A stretch of DNA of 64,000 bases from an uncultured Saprospiraceae bacterium (GCA_937139495.1 CAKZQC010000048.1:20404-84403); one strand, 5' to 3'. Positions 44,127-53,579 are shown, counted from the first letter of the stretch. The notes: generated from the letters alone by a model not told the origin. Numbers and translations: made by a program.

Positions 44127-44639
44127 ATGTCTCTACGAATTTTATTTCTTTTTGTCTTATTGCTATCGCAATCCGCTTGTACGATTAGCCTCATCAACAC
44201 GACTATTGATTACTCCAAAGTGAGCTCTTTTACGATAGAGCAATTTGATACCAAGGCAAGTAATGCCCCACCGACTAGTGGGCAACAGTTTTCGGAGCGG
44301 CTCAAAAATAAAATTCTCAATAATACACGTCTTTCCTACAGAGATGAAGATGGTGATTTGCAGTTTGAAGGAAGTGTCACCAATTATCGAGTAACGGCAC
44401 TCGCCCCACAAGCAAACCAAACCGTATCGCTACAACGCCTGACGGTTCAGATAACGGTCGATTACAATAATACAACCGCCAAAAAAGGAGCAGAAGATGC
44501 TCAATGGAACAAATCTTTTTCTCGATTTGCCGACTTTGGTGCCGATCAAGATTTGGTTAGTGTTGAGGAACAGCTATTGGAAGAAATCTACGACCAAGTC
44601 ATTGAAGATGTCTTTAATAAAACTTTCTCTGGTTGGTAG
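44127..44639 (+). CDS. lptE: LPS-assembly lipoprotein LptE
   Basis: I choose the ATG at 44127, which gives the signal MSLRILFLFVLLLSQSAC with lipobox; an ATG at 44064 adds an unlikely 21-residue extension. The mature protein fits the Bacteroidota LptE pattern: a strand-rich start, then GDLQFEGSVTNYRVTALAPQ, LQRLTVQITVDYN, WNKSFSRFADFG and a C-terminal LLEEIYDQVIEDVFNKTFSGW. LptE plugs the LptD barrel to insert LPS into the outer leaflet. The convergent 4-TM gene ends at the next base, with no spacer. Confidence 0.85.
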   Translation: MSLRILFLFVLLLSQSACTISLINTTIDYSKVSSFTIEQFDTKASNAPPTSGQQFSERLKNKILNNTRLSYRDEDGDLQFEGSVTNYRVTALAPQANQTVSLQRLTVQITVDYNNTTAKKGAEDAQWNKSFSRFADFGADQDLVSVEEQLLEEIYDQVIEDVFNKTFSGW

Positions 44640-44993
44640 CTACATAGCTCTAATAATGTTTATAAGATTGACAATAAACAACATACCGAAAAGTGAAAAA
44701 ATAAAGCCATTTCCTAATAACGTAAAAAACCTAGAGGCTGTATTTGGTTCTCTTTTCCAATAACTTCTCAGGGCATTGATAATACCCAATAGGCTAGCAA
44801 TAGCAGCTATTGCATGGCAAAAAAAAGCAACGGCCGTAATCACATCTACCAAAAAATTGACCTTGAATTGAAAAACAAATAGCACTATCGCAGCTATTAT
44901 ACTGATAAAAGATACCTCTAGATTTTTTTGGCTTTTTTGATAATAAACATCGCTGGGTATTTGTTCTTCCGCATCTAAAATTTGCTCGCTCAT
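44640..44993 (-). CDS. Small membrane protein, paralogue of 45052-45396
   Basis: 117 residues: an acidic N-terminus, YYQKSQKNLEVSFI, then three TM segments and a polar loop with SYWKREPN. The neighbour at 45052 shares the pattern YYQxSQKNLxxxxI and the same topology, so they are tandem paralogues. No family recognised. The gene ends directly against lptE. Confidence 0.7.
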   Translation of the reverse strand: MSEQILDAEEQIPSDVYYQKSQKNLEVSFISIIAAIVLFVFQFKVNFLVDVITAVAFFCHAIAAIASLLGIINALRSYWKREPNTASRFFTLLGNGFIFSLFGMLFIVNLINIIRAM

Positions 44994-45051
44994 GGTATGG
45001 TATTATTGTTCATCAAAAAGTGCCTAATCTTAGCGTAGTGGTTAATTCGTA

Positions 45052-45396
45052 TTATATCCCGTAAAACACAAAGAATAACAATAGTGCCAGACCAACAAAT
45101 AAGACTAATACAACACTATTCGTCAAAAGGGTTATAGCATTTGCTCGTTGCTCCTCTTCCTTTTCGAGATAACTCTTAATTCCATTGATGAGACCAATTA
45201 CAGTCGTAATTCCTACCATAAAAAATAAAAAAAAACTAATCCATAATAGATAAGTCCACTGCATAGCAAAACCCAAACAGAAGGTAAAAACATTGGCAAC
45301 TATCAGAATGATTACTCTGTTTAGATTTTTTTGGCTGGCTTGATAATAGAAGTTACTTTTGACTTTTACGACATCGTCCAATATATCATCATCCAT
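45052..45396 (-). CDS. Small membrane protein, paralogue of 44640-44993
   Basis: 114 residues: an Asp-rich start MDDDILDDVV, FYYQASQKNLNRVI, then three to four TM segments with GLINGIKSYLEKEEEQ between. Same layout as the downstream gene, 58 bp away. The 4-TM proteins at 509-1630 share only the general habit of acidic N-terminus plus TM bundle. Function unknown. Confidence 0.7.
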   Translation of the reverse strand: MDDDILDDVVKVKSNFYYQASQKNLNRVIILIVANVFTFCLGFAMQWTYLLWISFFLFFMVGITTVIGLINGIKSYLEKEEEQRANAITLLTNSVVLVLFVGLALLLFFVFYGI

Positions 45397-45421
45397 AATT
45401 TACCTATTGTAAGTTATTTAA

Positions 45422-46021
45422 TTACTTCGCCTTCTTGTCATGCCAAGTCTGATAATCCGAAAAATCTTGTATAGGCAAATCCTTAGGGACTTCCGTCAAG
45501 GGTGTACACTCTTGAAGCGTAGCACGGCATTGAGCAGGCAACTGCTGATAAAGTCCTGTGCCTTGGGCTTTCCAAGCCACCATTTCGTCGCTGAGGTCTT
45601 TTATAATCTTGGCAGGGTTGCCGACTACCAGTTTTTGATTTGGTATTTTGGTGTTGGCTGGCACGAAACACAACGCCCCAACAATACAGTTATCTCCAAT
45701 TTCGACATCGTCCATCAGGACAGCATTCATACCAACCAAGGCATTTTTGCCGACATTGGCACCATGGATTACGGCTCCATGACCAATATGCGCCCCTGCT
45801 TGCAGCGTCACTCTTCTCCCCGGAAACATGTGTACGACACAGTTTTCTTGCACATTGCAGCCATCTTCAATCACAATCTGCCCCCAATCGCCTCGTAGCA
45901 CCGCACCAGGACCGATATAGACTTTTTTGCCAATAATGACATTACCAGTCACGTTGGCTTGTGGGTGCACAAAAGCAGTTGGGTCAACAACAGGGCGGTA
46001 TCCTTCAAATTCGTAAAACAT
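45422..46021 (-). CDS. Gamma-carbonic-anhydrase-like hexapeptide-repeat protein
   Basis: 199 residues with about seven left-handed beta-helix turns (V/I-x-I-G-x-x-V pattern from PTAFVHPQANVTGNVIIG). The conserved His are in CVVHMF, AHIGHG and VIHGANVG, matching the metal site of gamma-class carbonic anhydrases and PaaY/CaiE relatives. It could be a CA or a related acyltransferase-like protein; the metal ligands favour CA-like. The gene precedes two small membrane protein genes on the same strand (26-bp gap). Confidence 0.85.
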   Translation of the reverse strand: MFYEFEGYRPVVDPTAFVHPQANVTGNVIIGKKVYIGPGAVLRGDWGQIVIEDGCNVQENCVVHMFPGRRVTLQAGAHIGHGAVIHGANVGKNALVGMNAVLMDDVEIGDNCIVGALCFVPANTKIPNQKLVVGNPAKIIKDLSDEMVAWKAQGTGLYQQLPAQCRATLQECTPLTEVPKDLPIQDFSDYQTWHDKKAK

Positions 46022-46285
46022 AACTATTAGTTAATCTGTTCTTAAGTTTTATTTCTTTTCGTACTTTTGCAAAGATACGGAATTGCCTAGCAATCTATAT
46101 CTTACAATACGCAATATTTTATTACTACTATAATTACTTCAAGTCCAGAACAAAAAACTATTCTTAACGAGCTGCTAAAGACTTTGAAAGTGCTTAGCAC
46201 TTTATTTGGAGGCTAAACAATGCCTTTGAAATAAGTATTTTTAACTTTTGTCTTGTACTCAGATAATTACTACAAAAAAACATAA
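46022..46285. promoter_or_regulatory. Divergent intergenic region with -7 motif and palindrome
   Basis: Contains TACTTTTG at 46072-46079, a TAnnTTTG motif on the plus strand without a clear -33 element, and the perfect palindrome AAAGTGCT-T-AGCACTTT at 46187-46203. The palindrome is about 85 bp upstream of rseP and could be an operator; it has no T-run. Confidence 0.4.
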
Positions 46286-47614
46286 ATGGGATATTTAATT
46301 ATGGCATTGCAGCTGATATTGAGTTTATCAATATTGGTCACGCTACACGAGTTGGGGCACTTTTGGCCCGCTAAAAAGTTTGGCATGCGTGTCGAAAAAT
46401 TTTATTTGTTCTTTGATGCTTGGTTTGCATTATTCAAAGTCAAAAAAGGAGAGACAGAATATGGTATTGGCTGGTTGCCGCTAGGTGGCTATGTCAAAAT
46501 AGCGGGTATGATGGACGAAAGTATGGACAAAGAGCAACTAGCTCAACCACCACAGCCTTGGGAATTTCGTTCTAAGCCAGCTTGGCAACGTCTGATTGTA
46601 ATGCTGGGTGGCGTTACCGTCAATTTTATATTGGGATTCTTCTTGCTAGGAGTCGTCTATTTCGTTTGGGGCGAAAAATATCTGCCTATCGAAAATGTAA
46701 AATATGGTGTCTTGCCTTCTACTTTGGGCGAAGAAATGGGGCTACAAGCAGGTGACCAAGTCCTACAAATTGGCGATACCAAACTAGATCGCCACAACCC
46801 AAGAATGGTCTCTAAAATTATGCTACTTGAAAAAAAATATGACATGACGGTTATTCGTAATGGTCAAGAAATAAAAGTAGTTGCCGCCGATAGTTCTACT
46901 CGCAAAGTAGGTAGCGACAAAACGCCTTTGTACATGACAAGAGTGCCTTTTGTTATTGGTAAAATCATGCCCGAATCTCCTGCCGAACAGGCAAAAGTGT
47001 TTGAAGAAGGTGATTCGATGGTTGCTATCAATGGAAAAGAAATCTTCTTTTTTGACAAATTTGTGGAAGAAATTCAGCAACATAAAAACGAAGAAATCGC
47101 TATTGCTTTCTATAGAAATGGTGAACGAAAAGAAGGAAAAGTTACCACTGACTCTACAGGCAAAATTGGTATCGCACCTTTCGGTGATGAACGTTTTATG
47201 AAATATGAGCGTCAAGAATATTCACTACTAGAAGCGATGCCCAAAGGGGTAACCGCAGGCACTTCGTTTTTGAGTGACCAAATCACTGCCTTTGGGCAGA
47301 TGTTTACTGGACGTATCAAAGCGACCGAAAGTTTAGGTGGTTTTATCTCTATCGCCAAACTGTTCCCGACCGAATGGAACTGGGAACACTTCTGGAGAAT
47401 GACCGCTATTTTGTCGCTTATTTTGGGTTTCATGAATCTATTACCGATTCCTGCACTCGATGGCGGACACGTTATGTTCTTGCTCTACGAAATGATTGCT
47501 CGCAAACCTGCTAGCCCCAAAGTTATGGAAGTCGCTCAATTGATTGGGTTTGTCCTCTTGATTAGTCTGTTGCTTTTTGCTAACGGCAATGATATTTGGA
47601 AAGCACTTCAGTAA
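46286..47614 (+). CDS. rseP: Site-2 intramembrane metalloprotease RseP
   Basis: RseP cuts membrane-anchored anti-sigma factors and leftover signal peptides within the inner membrane. The 442-residue protein shows the zinc motif HELGH at 21-25, a central PDZ-like region (LGEEMGLQAGDQVLQIGD and a second FEEGDSMVAINGKEI), and the third motif NLLPIPALDGGH near residue 390. The plus-strand hypothetical gene follows 22 bp downstream. Confidence 0.94.
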   Translation: MGYLIMALQLILSLSILVTLHELGHFWPAKKFGMRVEKFYLFFDAWFALFKVKKGETEYGIGWLPLGGYVKIAGMMDESMDKEQLAQPPQPWEFRSKPAWQRLIVMLGGVTVNFILGFFLLGVVYFVWGEKYLPIENVKYGVLPSTLGEEMGLQAGDQVLQIGDTKLDRHNPRMVSKIMLLEKKYDMTVIRNGQEIKVVAADSSTRKVGSDKTPLYMTRVPFVIGKIMPESPAEQAKVFEEGDSMVAINGKEIFFFDKFVEEIQQHKNEEIAIAFYRNGERKEGKVTTDSTGKIGIAPFGDERFMKYERQEYSLLEAMPKGVTAGTSFLSDQITAFGQMFTGRIKATESLGGFISIAKLFPTEWNWEHFWRMTAILSLILGFMNLLPIPALDGGHVMFLLYEMIARKPASPKVMEVAQLIGFVLLISLLLFANGNDIWKALQ

Positions 47615-47636
47615 TTTTTCTCTACAAATAACACCT

Positions 47637-48080
47637 ATGGATTTTACTATTATTAAGCCAGAAGAGTCGCAAGAAATATTTGAGACTCAATTGCCAAACA
47701 TCAACCACAGCCAGCAGGCATTGGTTGAGATGATTGCTTTTTTTGAAAATTACAAAACTAAGCTAGAGGTAGAAGATGCTGAGGAAGATATGCTACTTTG
47801 TCAGTTTGGTTCTTACCAATTGCCCGATAGCAAAGAAAAAAACTTCATCTTCAACTTGACCCGTCAGTATATGCTACCGCATCAGGAAGAGCTACTCCAA
47901 TTGAGCTTGACGCTCATTTATGACCAAGCGGCATTGGAAGATATAGCGTCTTTTGAAGCGTGGTCGGCAGATTATGCCGAAATAGAGGATTGGAAGCTAG
48001 CCATAGAACAAACCAAAGGTTATCTAGCGACGGAAGATATTACGCCAAAGGAGATTGTACTCGTATTAGAATTAACTTAG
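47637..48080 (+). CDS. Acidic protein of unknown function
   Basis: I use the ATG at 47637; the frame is open back into rseP, but the earlier ATG would overlap it. The 147-residue protein is acidic and mostly helical, rich in Glu/Gln/Leu, with no TM segment or signal peptide. I recognise no family. Its 22-bp spacing from rseP suggests co-transcription. Confidence 0.65.
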   Translation: MDFTIIKPEESQEIFETQLPNINHSQQALVEMIAFFENYKTKLEVEDAEEDMLLCQFGSYQLPDSKEKNFIFNLTRQYMLPHQEELLQLSLTLIYDQAALEDIASFEAWSADYAEIEDWKLAIEQTKGYLATEDITPKEIVLVLELT

Positions 48081-48202
48081 AAAGTTGTCAAATAATAGGC
48101 TGTTTATCCAACTTATTATCTATCACTTTCGTTTAATCCAATACAAGCATAGTTTATTAGTGCTTAATAGGTTTATACACTATATTATACAAATAAAAAA
48201 TT

Positions 48203-48886
48203 ATGAAACACCTAAAATACGTATTTGCAATGCTACTACTACTAAGTAGTGCCTTTGCAGTTCAAGCACAAGAGACCTCTGATTTGGTCGAAGTATATGG
48301 TTTGATTATCACCAAAAACGACGCATCTGGCAAGTTTGAGTACGTCCCCTTCGCTACTATTGGTATCAAGGGAACCACCAGAGGCAGTTATGCCAACTAC
48401 GAAGGTATGTATTCGATTGTTGTCAAAAAAGGGCAAACGCTCAGTGTGTCTGCCTTGGGTTACAAGAAGCAAGAGGTAACGGTACCAACTGATATCGACG
48501 GACTCTATTACAGCTTGACTATTCCACTCGAAGAAGAAGCCATTGTATTAGAAGAAATTACCGTTTTTCCTTGGCCTGACCGCAATAACTTAGCAGCAGA
48601 ATTTTTGGCATTGGAACCTTCTCGTGCCATGCAGCTAGAAAATATTGCTAAAGAAAACTTGGACAAAAATGATCTTTTAGCTATTACCAATGCCACTAGT
48701 CCAGATGCTAGAGAAAGTGCTTCTCATTATTTGCGTAAGCAAACCAGAGAGTATTCTTATCAAGGACAAACCGCTCCGCAAGCTATTTTTGACCCATTGG
48801 CATGGAATCGCTTTTTCAAGCAATGGAAAAAGAAAGAACTGACCGAAAAGGAGAAAAAAATGATTGAGATGCTGGAGAATGAATAA
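48203..48886 (+). CDS. Exported CarboxypepD-regulatory-like protein
   Basis: Signal peptide MKHLKYVFAMLLLLSSAFAV with cleavage after QAQ. Residues about 30-115 form a carboxypeptidase-regulatory-like (Ig-like) domain (VPFATIGIKGTTRGSYANYEGMYSIVVKKGQ, then LSVSALGYKKQEV), the domain that precedes TonB receptors in this phylum. Here it stands alone, followed by a helical Lys/Glu-rich tail ending KKKELTEKEKKMIEML. 227 residues; likely outer-membrane or periplasmic. A terminator follows. Confidence 0.8.
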   Translation: MKHLKYVFAMLLLLSSAFAVQAQETSDLVEVYGLIITKNDASGKFEYVPFATIGIKGTTRGSYANYEGMYSIVVKKGQTLSVSALGYKKQEVTVPTDIDGLYYSLTIPLEEEAIVLEEITVFPWPDRNNLAAEFLALEPSRAMQLENIAKENLDKNDLLAITNATSPDARESASHYLRKQTREYSYQGQTAPQAIFDPLAWNRFFKQWKKKELTEKEKKMIEMLENE

Positions 48887-48968
48887 TTTAGACTGCTTTG
48901 CTGTTAGAGATTAGACGGGAGGTTTTCCGACAGTAGCTAGCCAATCATTGAAAATAAACAATACTGAC

Positions 48969-49006
48969 GCTACAACTTTCAATAGAGAAAGTTGTAGCTT
49001 TTTTTT
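48969..49006 (+). terminator. Terminator with 12-bp stem
   Basis: GCTACAACTTTC and GAAAGTTGTAGC form a perfect 12-bp stem with loop AATAGA, followed by eight T. Its right arm and T-run recur at 49536-49562. Confidence 0.88.
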
Positions 49007-49562
49007 GCCACTAGCACTAGATTACAGAAATTATCACTGTGTTATTTCTTCTTCCACAAGATTTGCTTTACAAATGAGCCTATACGAATACTCCACAACT
49101 ATCACAAATAATATGCCCATGGAATAAGCCAAAATATCTTTCCAATCAAAGAAAGAACCTAAAATCAAATCTGTTGTTAGGCTGCGTTGCAGTCCTAATA
49201 CTTCCAAAATATTGACCCATTGAAGAAATTCTACAAAGTAAGCAAAGCACAATACAGATAGAGCTGCTTTCAACCAATGGACTTCAAAACATGATTTGAC
49301 CATCAGGTACAATAAAATAACAACAAGAAAATCCCCAAACGTTTGTCTGACAAAGCTCCCTTTGAAAAAAATGGCAATAATTACCTCTATTGTTAGGACA
49401 ATGGAAGCTAACAGTAAATAATAACGTTTTTTGATGGGTCTATTTTTCATTTTTATACGATGAAGTTGCTTAAAAAGTCGTGTGTATAGTTTTTCATCCA
49501 TCAACGTTTCTAAATACATTACCTATACTTTTTAGTAGAGAAAGTTGTAGCTTTTTTTTGCC
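48983..49562 (+). repeat. Identical 27-bp direct repeats flanking a gene
   Basis: 48983-49009 and 49536-49562 are identical over 27 bp: the right arm of the terminator, its T-run and GCC. The left arm next to the second copy is diverged. Between them lies the whole minus-strand DUF2809 gene. Confidence 0.85.
49034..49519 (-). CDS. DUF2809 membrane protein
   Basis: 161 residues with four to five TM segments and the family pattern QTFGDFLVVILLYLMVKS, then AYFVEFLQWVNILEVLGLQ and a LGSFFDWKDILAYSMGIL segment. Start choice is uncertain: ATG at 49519, at residue 7, or at residue 24 (MKNRPIKKRYY, the most typical). DUF2809 proteins are inner-membrane proteins of unknown function. The gene lies between identical 27-bp repeats. 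Confidence 0.8.
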   Translation of the reverse strand: MYLETLMDEKLYTRLFKQLHRIKMKNRPIKKRYYLLLASIVLTIEVIIAIFFKGSFVRQTFGDFLVVILLYLMVKSCFEVHWLKAALSVLCFAYFVEFLQWVNILEVLGLQRSLTTDLILGSFFDWKDILAYSMGILFVIVVEYSYRLICKANLVEEEITQ

Positions 49563-49709
49563 TTATACCTCCACATCAAGCAGCTAGTTGCAACCAACTC
49601 TCGTTCTTATAAATAGTGCTGTTTTCATTTGATTCCAAAATCTACTCCTTTTTTATGACAAAAATATCTACATTTATGCAACCCTATTGGTTTTTACAAA
49701 ACAACATTT

Positions 49710-52361
49710 ATGTACCAAAAGATATTTTTGATGCTTGCTCTCCTATTGGTGGGCATGAACTTGCACGCTCAAGACAGCGAAACTGCCAACGTAGCAGGGC
49801 GAGTTATTGATAAAGAAACAAAGCTACCACTCATTAGCGCACTTGTTTATTTGGAAGACAACCAAGAGATTGGAACGGTTACCAATGTAGATGGAGAATA
49901 CAACTTGCGTATTCCTGCCGACAAAGTGGTTACGCTAGTGTTCAAGTACAGCGACTACCCTCAAGTCAAGCGCCCTAACTTAAAACTCAAAGCAGGCAAA
50001 GCCGTCCGTGTCAATATAGAGATGCAGCCCACCTATACCGATGTGATTATCGTACAACCGTTTGAAAAGAAAGAGATTGATGCGATTTATGTCGAGAAAA
50101 AAGACATTGAACGCATTCCTGTCACTGATGGTAACTTGACTTCCTTGATTAAGTACCTCGCTCCGGGGGTGACCTCAGGTACAGGTGGCGAATTGACTTC
50201 GCAATATTCCGTACGTGGTGGCAACTATGACGAAAATCTAGTTTATGTCAACGATTTTGAAATCTATCGTCCTCTTCTTGTTCGCTCAGGACAACAAGAA
50301 GGATTGATATTGCCCAACGGCGATATGTTGGATTATTTGACCTTTTCGGCAGGTGCATTCAAGGCACAATATGGTGACAAAATGTCATCGGTACTGGATG
50401 TACAATATCGTCGTCCACATGAGTTTGAGGCTTCTGTTGGCGGCTCTTTGCTAGGTGGTTCTGTTTATCTTGGAGGGGCGATTTATCGAGACTCTGCCGA
50501 TAGAGCCAATCGAGCATCTAAGCGCTTTACCTATACTTTTGGAGCAAGATATAAGACGACCTCTTATTTGCTTTCGTCGCTCGATGTCAAAGGTGAGTAT
50601 ATTCCACAATTTTTTGATGGGCAAACCAACTTAATTTATGACATCAATAGCAAGTGGCAAGTAGAACTATTGGGGCATTATTCCAATTCTATTTATCAGC
50701 TCAAGCCACAAGAAAGCTCTACCACTACAGGACTCACCGATTATGCCTTGCGATTGACAACTTTGTTTGAAGGACAGGAAATTTCTAATTTTGAAAACTA
50801 TACGGTTGGTACCGCAGCTACTTTTTTGCCTTGGGGAATCAACGGAAGATATAGTGCTGACACGACCAAAACAGTCAGTACCAATTTGCGCTTCAAACTG
50901 CTCGCCTCTCATTATCAAAGCAATGAAAATGAACGCATTGATATTATCAATTTCTACAAACTCGACCAAATAGAAACAGGCTTGGGAGATGATGATTTTG
51001 GCGAAATTATCGGAACATTAGCCTATGGCGAAACCCACCACTTTGCACGCAATTTTTTGCAAGCCAATGTTACTAATATACAACTCAAAGGGAACTATAA
51101 TTATGAGCGTAGCAATAATAAAAACCTACATCAAAGTAATCATTATCTCAAGTGGGGATTGGGCTACAAAAATGAGGTCATCAACGATAAGTTGAAAGAA
51201 TGGACACGAGTGGATTCGCTTGGTTTCACATTGCCGACCGATACCAACGCTATTATTATTCCTGATTACGTTAATACTCAAATTGGCTTAAACAGCCACC
51301 GTTTCAACGCTTTTGTGCAAAATACTTGGGAGATAAAAAGTCAAAAAAACTGGTTTCAACTTACTACAGGTGTTAGTGCTAGCTATTGGTCTATCAATAA
51401 AGAATTGACTATTTCGCCTAGAGTACAACTCTACTTCTCGCCACTCAAATTCAAAAACAACACCAACGACACTACCAAAAAAATCAAAGAATTAACCTTC
51501 AAATTAGCAACAGGATTTTATTACCAACCTCCTTTTTATAGAGAATTGAGAGCTATTGATGGCACTATCAACGAAGATGTATTAGCTCAAAAATCTATTC
51601 ATGTCCTAGGTGGTTTGGTTTGGGATTTCGTGATGTTCGATCGTAAGTTTAAGTTCATCACAGAAGCCTACTATAAGTATCAATGGGATTTGATTCCTTA
51701 CGATATTGAGAATGTTCGCATTCGTTATTATGGCGACAACCTAGCCACTGGCTATGTTGGAGGTCTTGACTTGCGTCTAAATGGCGAATTGGTAGATGGG
51801 TTAGAATCTTGGATCAATCTTTCTTTTTTGAGAGCTAGAGAGTCGTTTGATGGCGTACAGCATGGCGTACGTGAACTGGTCGGTACCAAAGTCGATACCA
51901 CTTTCACATCAGACGTACCAAAAGCAACTGACCAATTTTTCATCTTTTCGATGTTCTTCCAAGATAATTTCCCAAAAGCTGAATGGGCAGAGTTGAGCTT
52001 GGCATTTACAGTTGGTTCTGGCTTACCTTTTGGTGTCCCCGGCAATAATGTGGAGTTTAGAAACAGCTATCGTTTCACTGCCTATCATCGTATTGACATT
52101 GGAGCTTCGTTCACCGTTTGGGACAGAGAAAAATTCAAAAAAAATGAAGATAAATTCAAAAATATAGCCGAATGGAATGCTCGTAAACACCCTCTACGAG
52201 GAATCAAAAAAATGTGGTTTAGTTTAGAAATATTCAACTTGATGGATCAAAAAAATGTTGCGTCCAATACTTGGGTCAAAGATTTTTCGAATCGCAGTTT
52301 TGCGATACCCAATGTCTTGACTTCTCGACGTATTAACGTCCGTTTTAAGGTTAGTTTCTAA
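49710..52361 (+). CDS. TonB-dependent receptor with carboxypeptidase-regulatory domain
   Basis: Signal peptide MYQKIFLMLALLLVGMNLHAQ. An N-terminal CarboxypepD_reg-like domain (residues about 28-105, VAGRVIDKETKLPLISALVYLED...GEYNLRIPADK) is followed by the plug (residues about 110-240, LTSLIKYLAPGVTSGTGGELTSQYSVRGGNYDENLVYVNDFEIYRP) and a barrel of about 22 strands ending in the short SF terminus typical of these barrels. 883 residues. It imports an unknown substrate across the outer membrane using TonB. No SusD partner is adjacent, so a SusCD-type glycan importer is not supported. Confidence 0.92.
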   Translation: MYQKIFLMLALLLVGMNLHAQDSETANVAGRVIDKETKLPLISALVYLEDNQEIGTVTNVDGEYNLRIPADKVVTLVFKYSDYPQVKRPNLKLKAGKAVRVNIEMQPTYTDVIIVQPFEKKEIDAIYVEKKDIERIPVTDGNLTSLIKYLAPGVTSGTGGELTSQYSVRGGNYDENLVYVNDFEIYRPLLVRSGQQEGLILPNGDMLDYLTFSAGAFKAQYGDKMSSVLDVQYRRPHEFEASVGGSLLGGSVYLGGAIYRDSADRANRASKRFTYTFGARYKTTSYLLSSLDVKGEYIPQFFDGQTNLIYDINSKWQVELLGHYSNSIYQLKPQESSTTTGLTDYALRLTTLFEGQEISNFENYTVGTAATFLPWGINGRYSADTTKTVSTNLRFKLLASHYQSNENERIDIINFYKLDQIETGLGDDDFGEIIGTLAYGETHHFARNFLQANVTNIQLKGNYNYERSNNKNLHQSNHYLKWGLGYKNEVINDKLKEWTRVDSLGFTLPTDTNAIIIPDYVNTQIGLNSHRFNAFVQNTWEIKSQKNWFQLTTGVSASYWSINKELTISPRVQLYFSPLKFKNNTNDTTKKIKELTFKLATGFYYQPPFYRELRAIDGTINEDVLAQKSIHVLGGLVWDFVMFDRKFKFITEAYYKYQWDLIPYDIENVRIRYYGDNLATGYVGGLDLRLNGELVDGLESWINLSFLRARESFDGVQHGVRELVGTKVDTTFTSDVPKATDQFFIFSMFFQDNFPKAEWAELSLAFTVGSGLPFGVPGNNVEFRNSYRFTAYHRIDIGASFTVWDREKFKKNEDKFKNIAEWNARKHPLRGIKKMWFSLEIFNLMDQKNVASNTWVKDFSNRSFAIPNVLTSRRINVRFKVSF

Positions 52362-52378
52362 GAGGCTAGCATCAAACT

Positions 52379-52416
52379 AAAAAAGCTCCTACGAATATCG
52401 TAGGAGCTTTTTTTTT
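52379..52416. terminator. Terminator after TonB receptor
   Basis: Stem AAAAAGCTCCTACGA / TCGTAGGAGCTTTTT (15 bp, loop ATA) followed by T. It sits 14 bp before the 3' end of the convergent gene and so may serve both strands. Confidence 0.9.
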
Positions 52417-52429
52417 ACTCAATGCAGTA

Positions 52430-52828
52430 TTATTTTATCCAAATACCTCTTTTGTTCACAATAGGAATATCCGTCATATTTTCTTCGATAAAACTACCTC
52501 GCACAAACACATATTTGCGGTCGTACATGAAGTTATCTTCTACAAAAGATAGCCAATATTCATGCGACAAGTCGAACAATTTGCTATCAATCAATTCTAC
52601 CTTGACAGCCATATCTGTACCAATTGCTTCATAGAAATAACGTAATTTATTCGTCTCTACTTTCTCGCCCTCTTTTTCGCCATATCCTCTCGAAACAATC
52701 AATACCGTTCTGATTAAGTTAGGTTTGAGATTGATCAAATAAACGTCCCAAAAGCTAGGATCTTCGTCATTGGGAACGACTGCTATTGCTACATTCGTTA
52801 CTTTTTTTATTGGAATATCTTTTTTCAT
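52430..52828 (-). CDS. Conserved protein of unknown function
   Basis: 132 residues, mixed alpha/beta with no signal peptide or TM, patterned as KVTNVAIAVVPNDED and later VNKRGIWIK. I recognise a Bacteroidota conserved hypothetical but cannot name a domain. lipB lies upstream on the same strand, ending 34 bp before this start. Confidence 0.65.
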   Translation of the reverse strand: MKKDIPIKKVTNVAIAVVPNDEDPSFWDVYLINLKPNLIRTVLIVSRGYGEKEGEKVETNKLRYFYEAIGTDMAVKVELIDSKLFDLSHEYWLSFVEDNFMYDRKYVFVRGSFIEENMTDIPIVNKRGIWIK

Positions 52829-52862
52829 CTTTTCTTACTGCTTTTTTATAAAAATAGAAAAT

Positions 52863-53579
52863 TTAAGAGGTCGTTTCCGACATCAACTCCGCCTCAAATA
52901 ATACAACAAAGTGTTTTACCAATTGTTGTTTGATGATTTCCATATCTACCGCTTTTCCTAGCTCTTGCTGTAGCGAAGTCACCGCTTTATCATCTATTCC
53001 GCAAGGTACAATATGCTCAAAATAAGACAAATCGGTATTGATATTGAAAGCAAAACCGTGCATGGTCGTCCATCGGCTGAGGTGTACCCCTACCGCACAT
53101 ATTTTGCGAGCAGTTGGCAAGTCGGCATCTATCCAAACCCCTGACAAACCCTTGATACGTGCTCCTATTACCTCATATTCGGCTAGCGTCCGAATGACCA
53201 TCTCTTCCAAGAATCGAATGTATCGACCAATATCGGTAAAAAATTCGTCCAAATCTAGTATTGGGTAGCCAACCACTTGTCCTAAACCGTGATAAGTGAT
53301 GTCGCCACCTCTATTGATTTTGAAAAAAGTAGCTTCCTTTTGTTCCAGTTCTTCTTCTGACAGTAGCAAGTGTTCCGCCTTGCCGTTTCTACCCAAGGTA
53401 TAGACGTGCGGATGTTCGGCAAACAAAAAGTAATGCACAGGGGCTATCCTATCGCCTGCCGTTGCTTTCCGATTGTTGAGTTTGGTAGCGATTACTTGCT
53501 CAAACAATACCGTTTGTTTGTCCCAAGCAGCTTGATAAGCAATTCGCCCCCAGTCTTGAACTATTATTTTTTTTGACAT
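52863..53579 (-). CDS. lipB: Octanoyltransferase LipB
   Basis: LipB transfers octanoate from ACP to the lipoyl domains of dehydrogenase E2 subunits and GcvH, the first step of lipoate synthesis. Start at 53579 (MSKKIIVQDW); the ATG at 53597 adds six residues and is less likely. Family motifs: HVYTLGRNGK, INRGGDITYHGLGQVVGYPI (acyl pocket), KICAVGVHLSRWTTMHGFAFNIN, and IVPCGI with the catalytic Cys. lipA is not in the window. The downstream partner lpd is at 24597-25994. Confidence 0.94.
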   Translation of the reverse strand: MSKKIIVQDWGRIAYQAAWDKQTVLFEQVIATKLNNRKATAGDRIAPVHYFLFAEHPHVYTLGRNGKAEHLLLSEEELEQKEATFFKINRGGDITYHGLGQVVGYPILDLDEFFTDIGRYIRFLEEMVIRTLAEYEVIGARIKGLSGVWIDADLPTARKICAVGVHLSRWTTMHGFAFNINTDLSYFEHIVPCGIDDKAVTSLQQELGKAVDMEIIKQQLVKHFVVLFEAELMSETTS

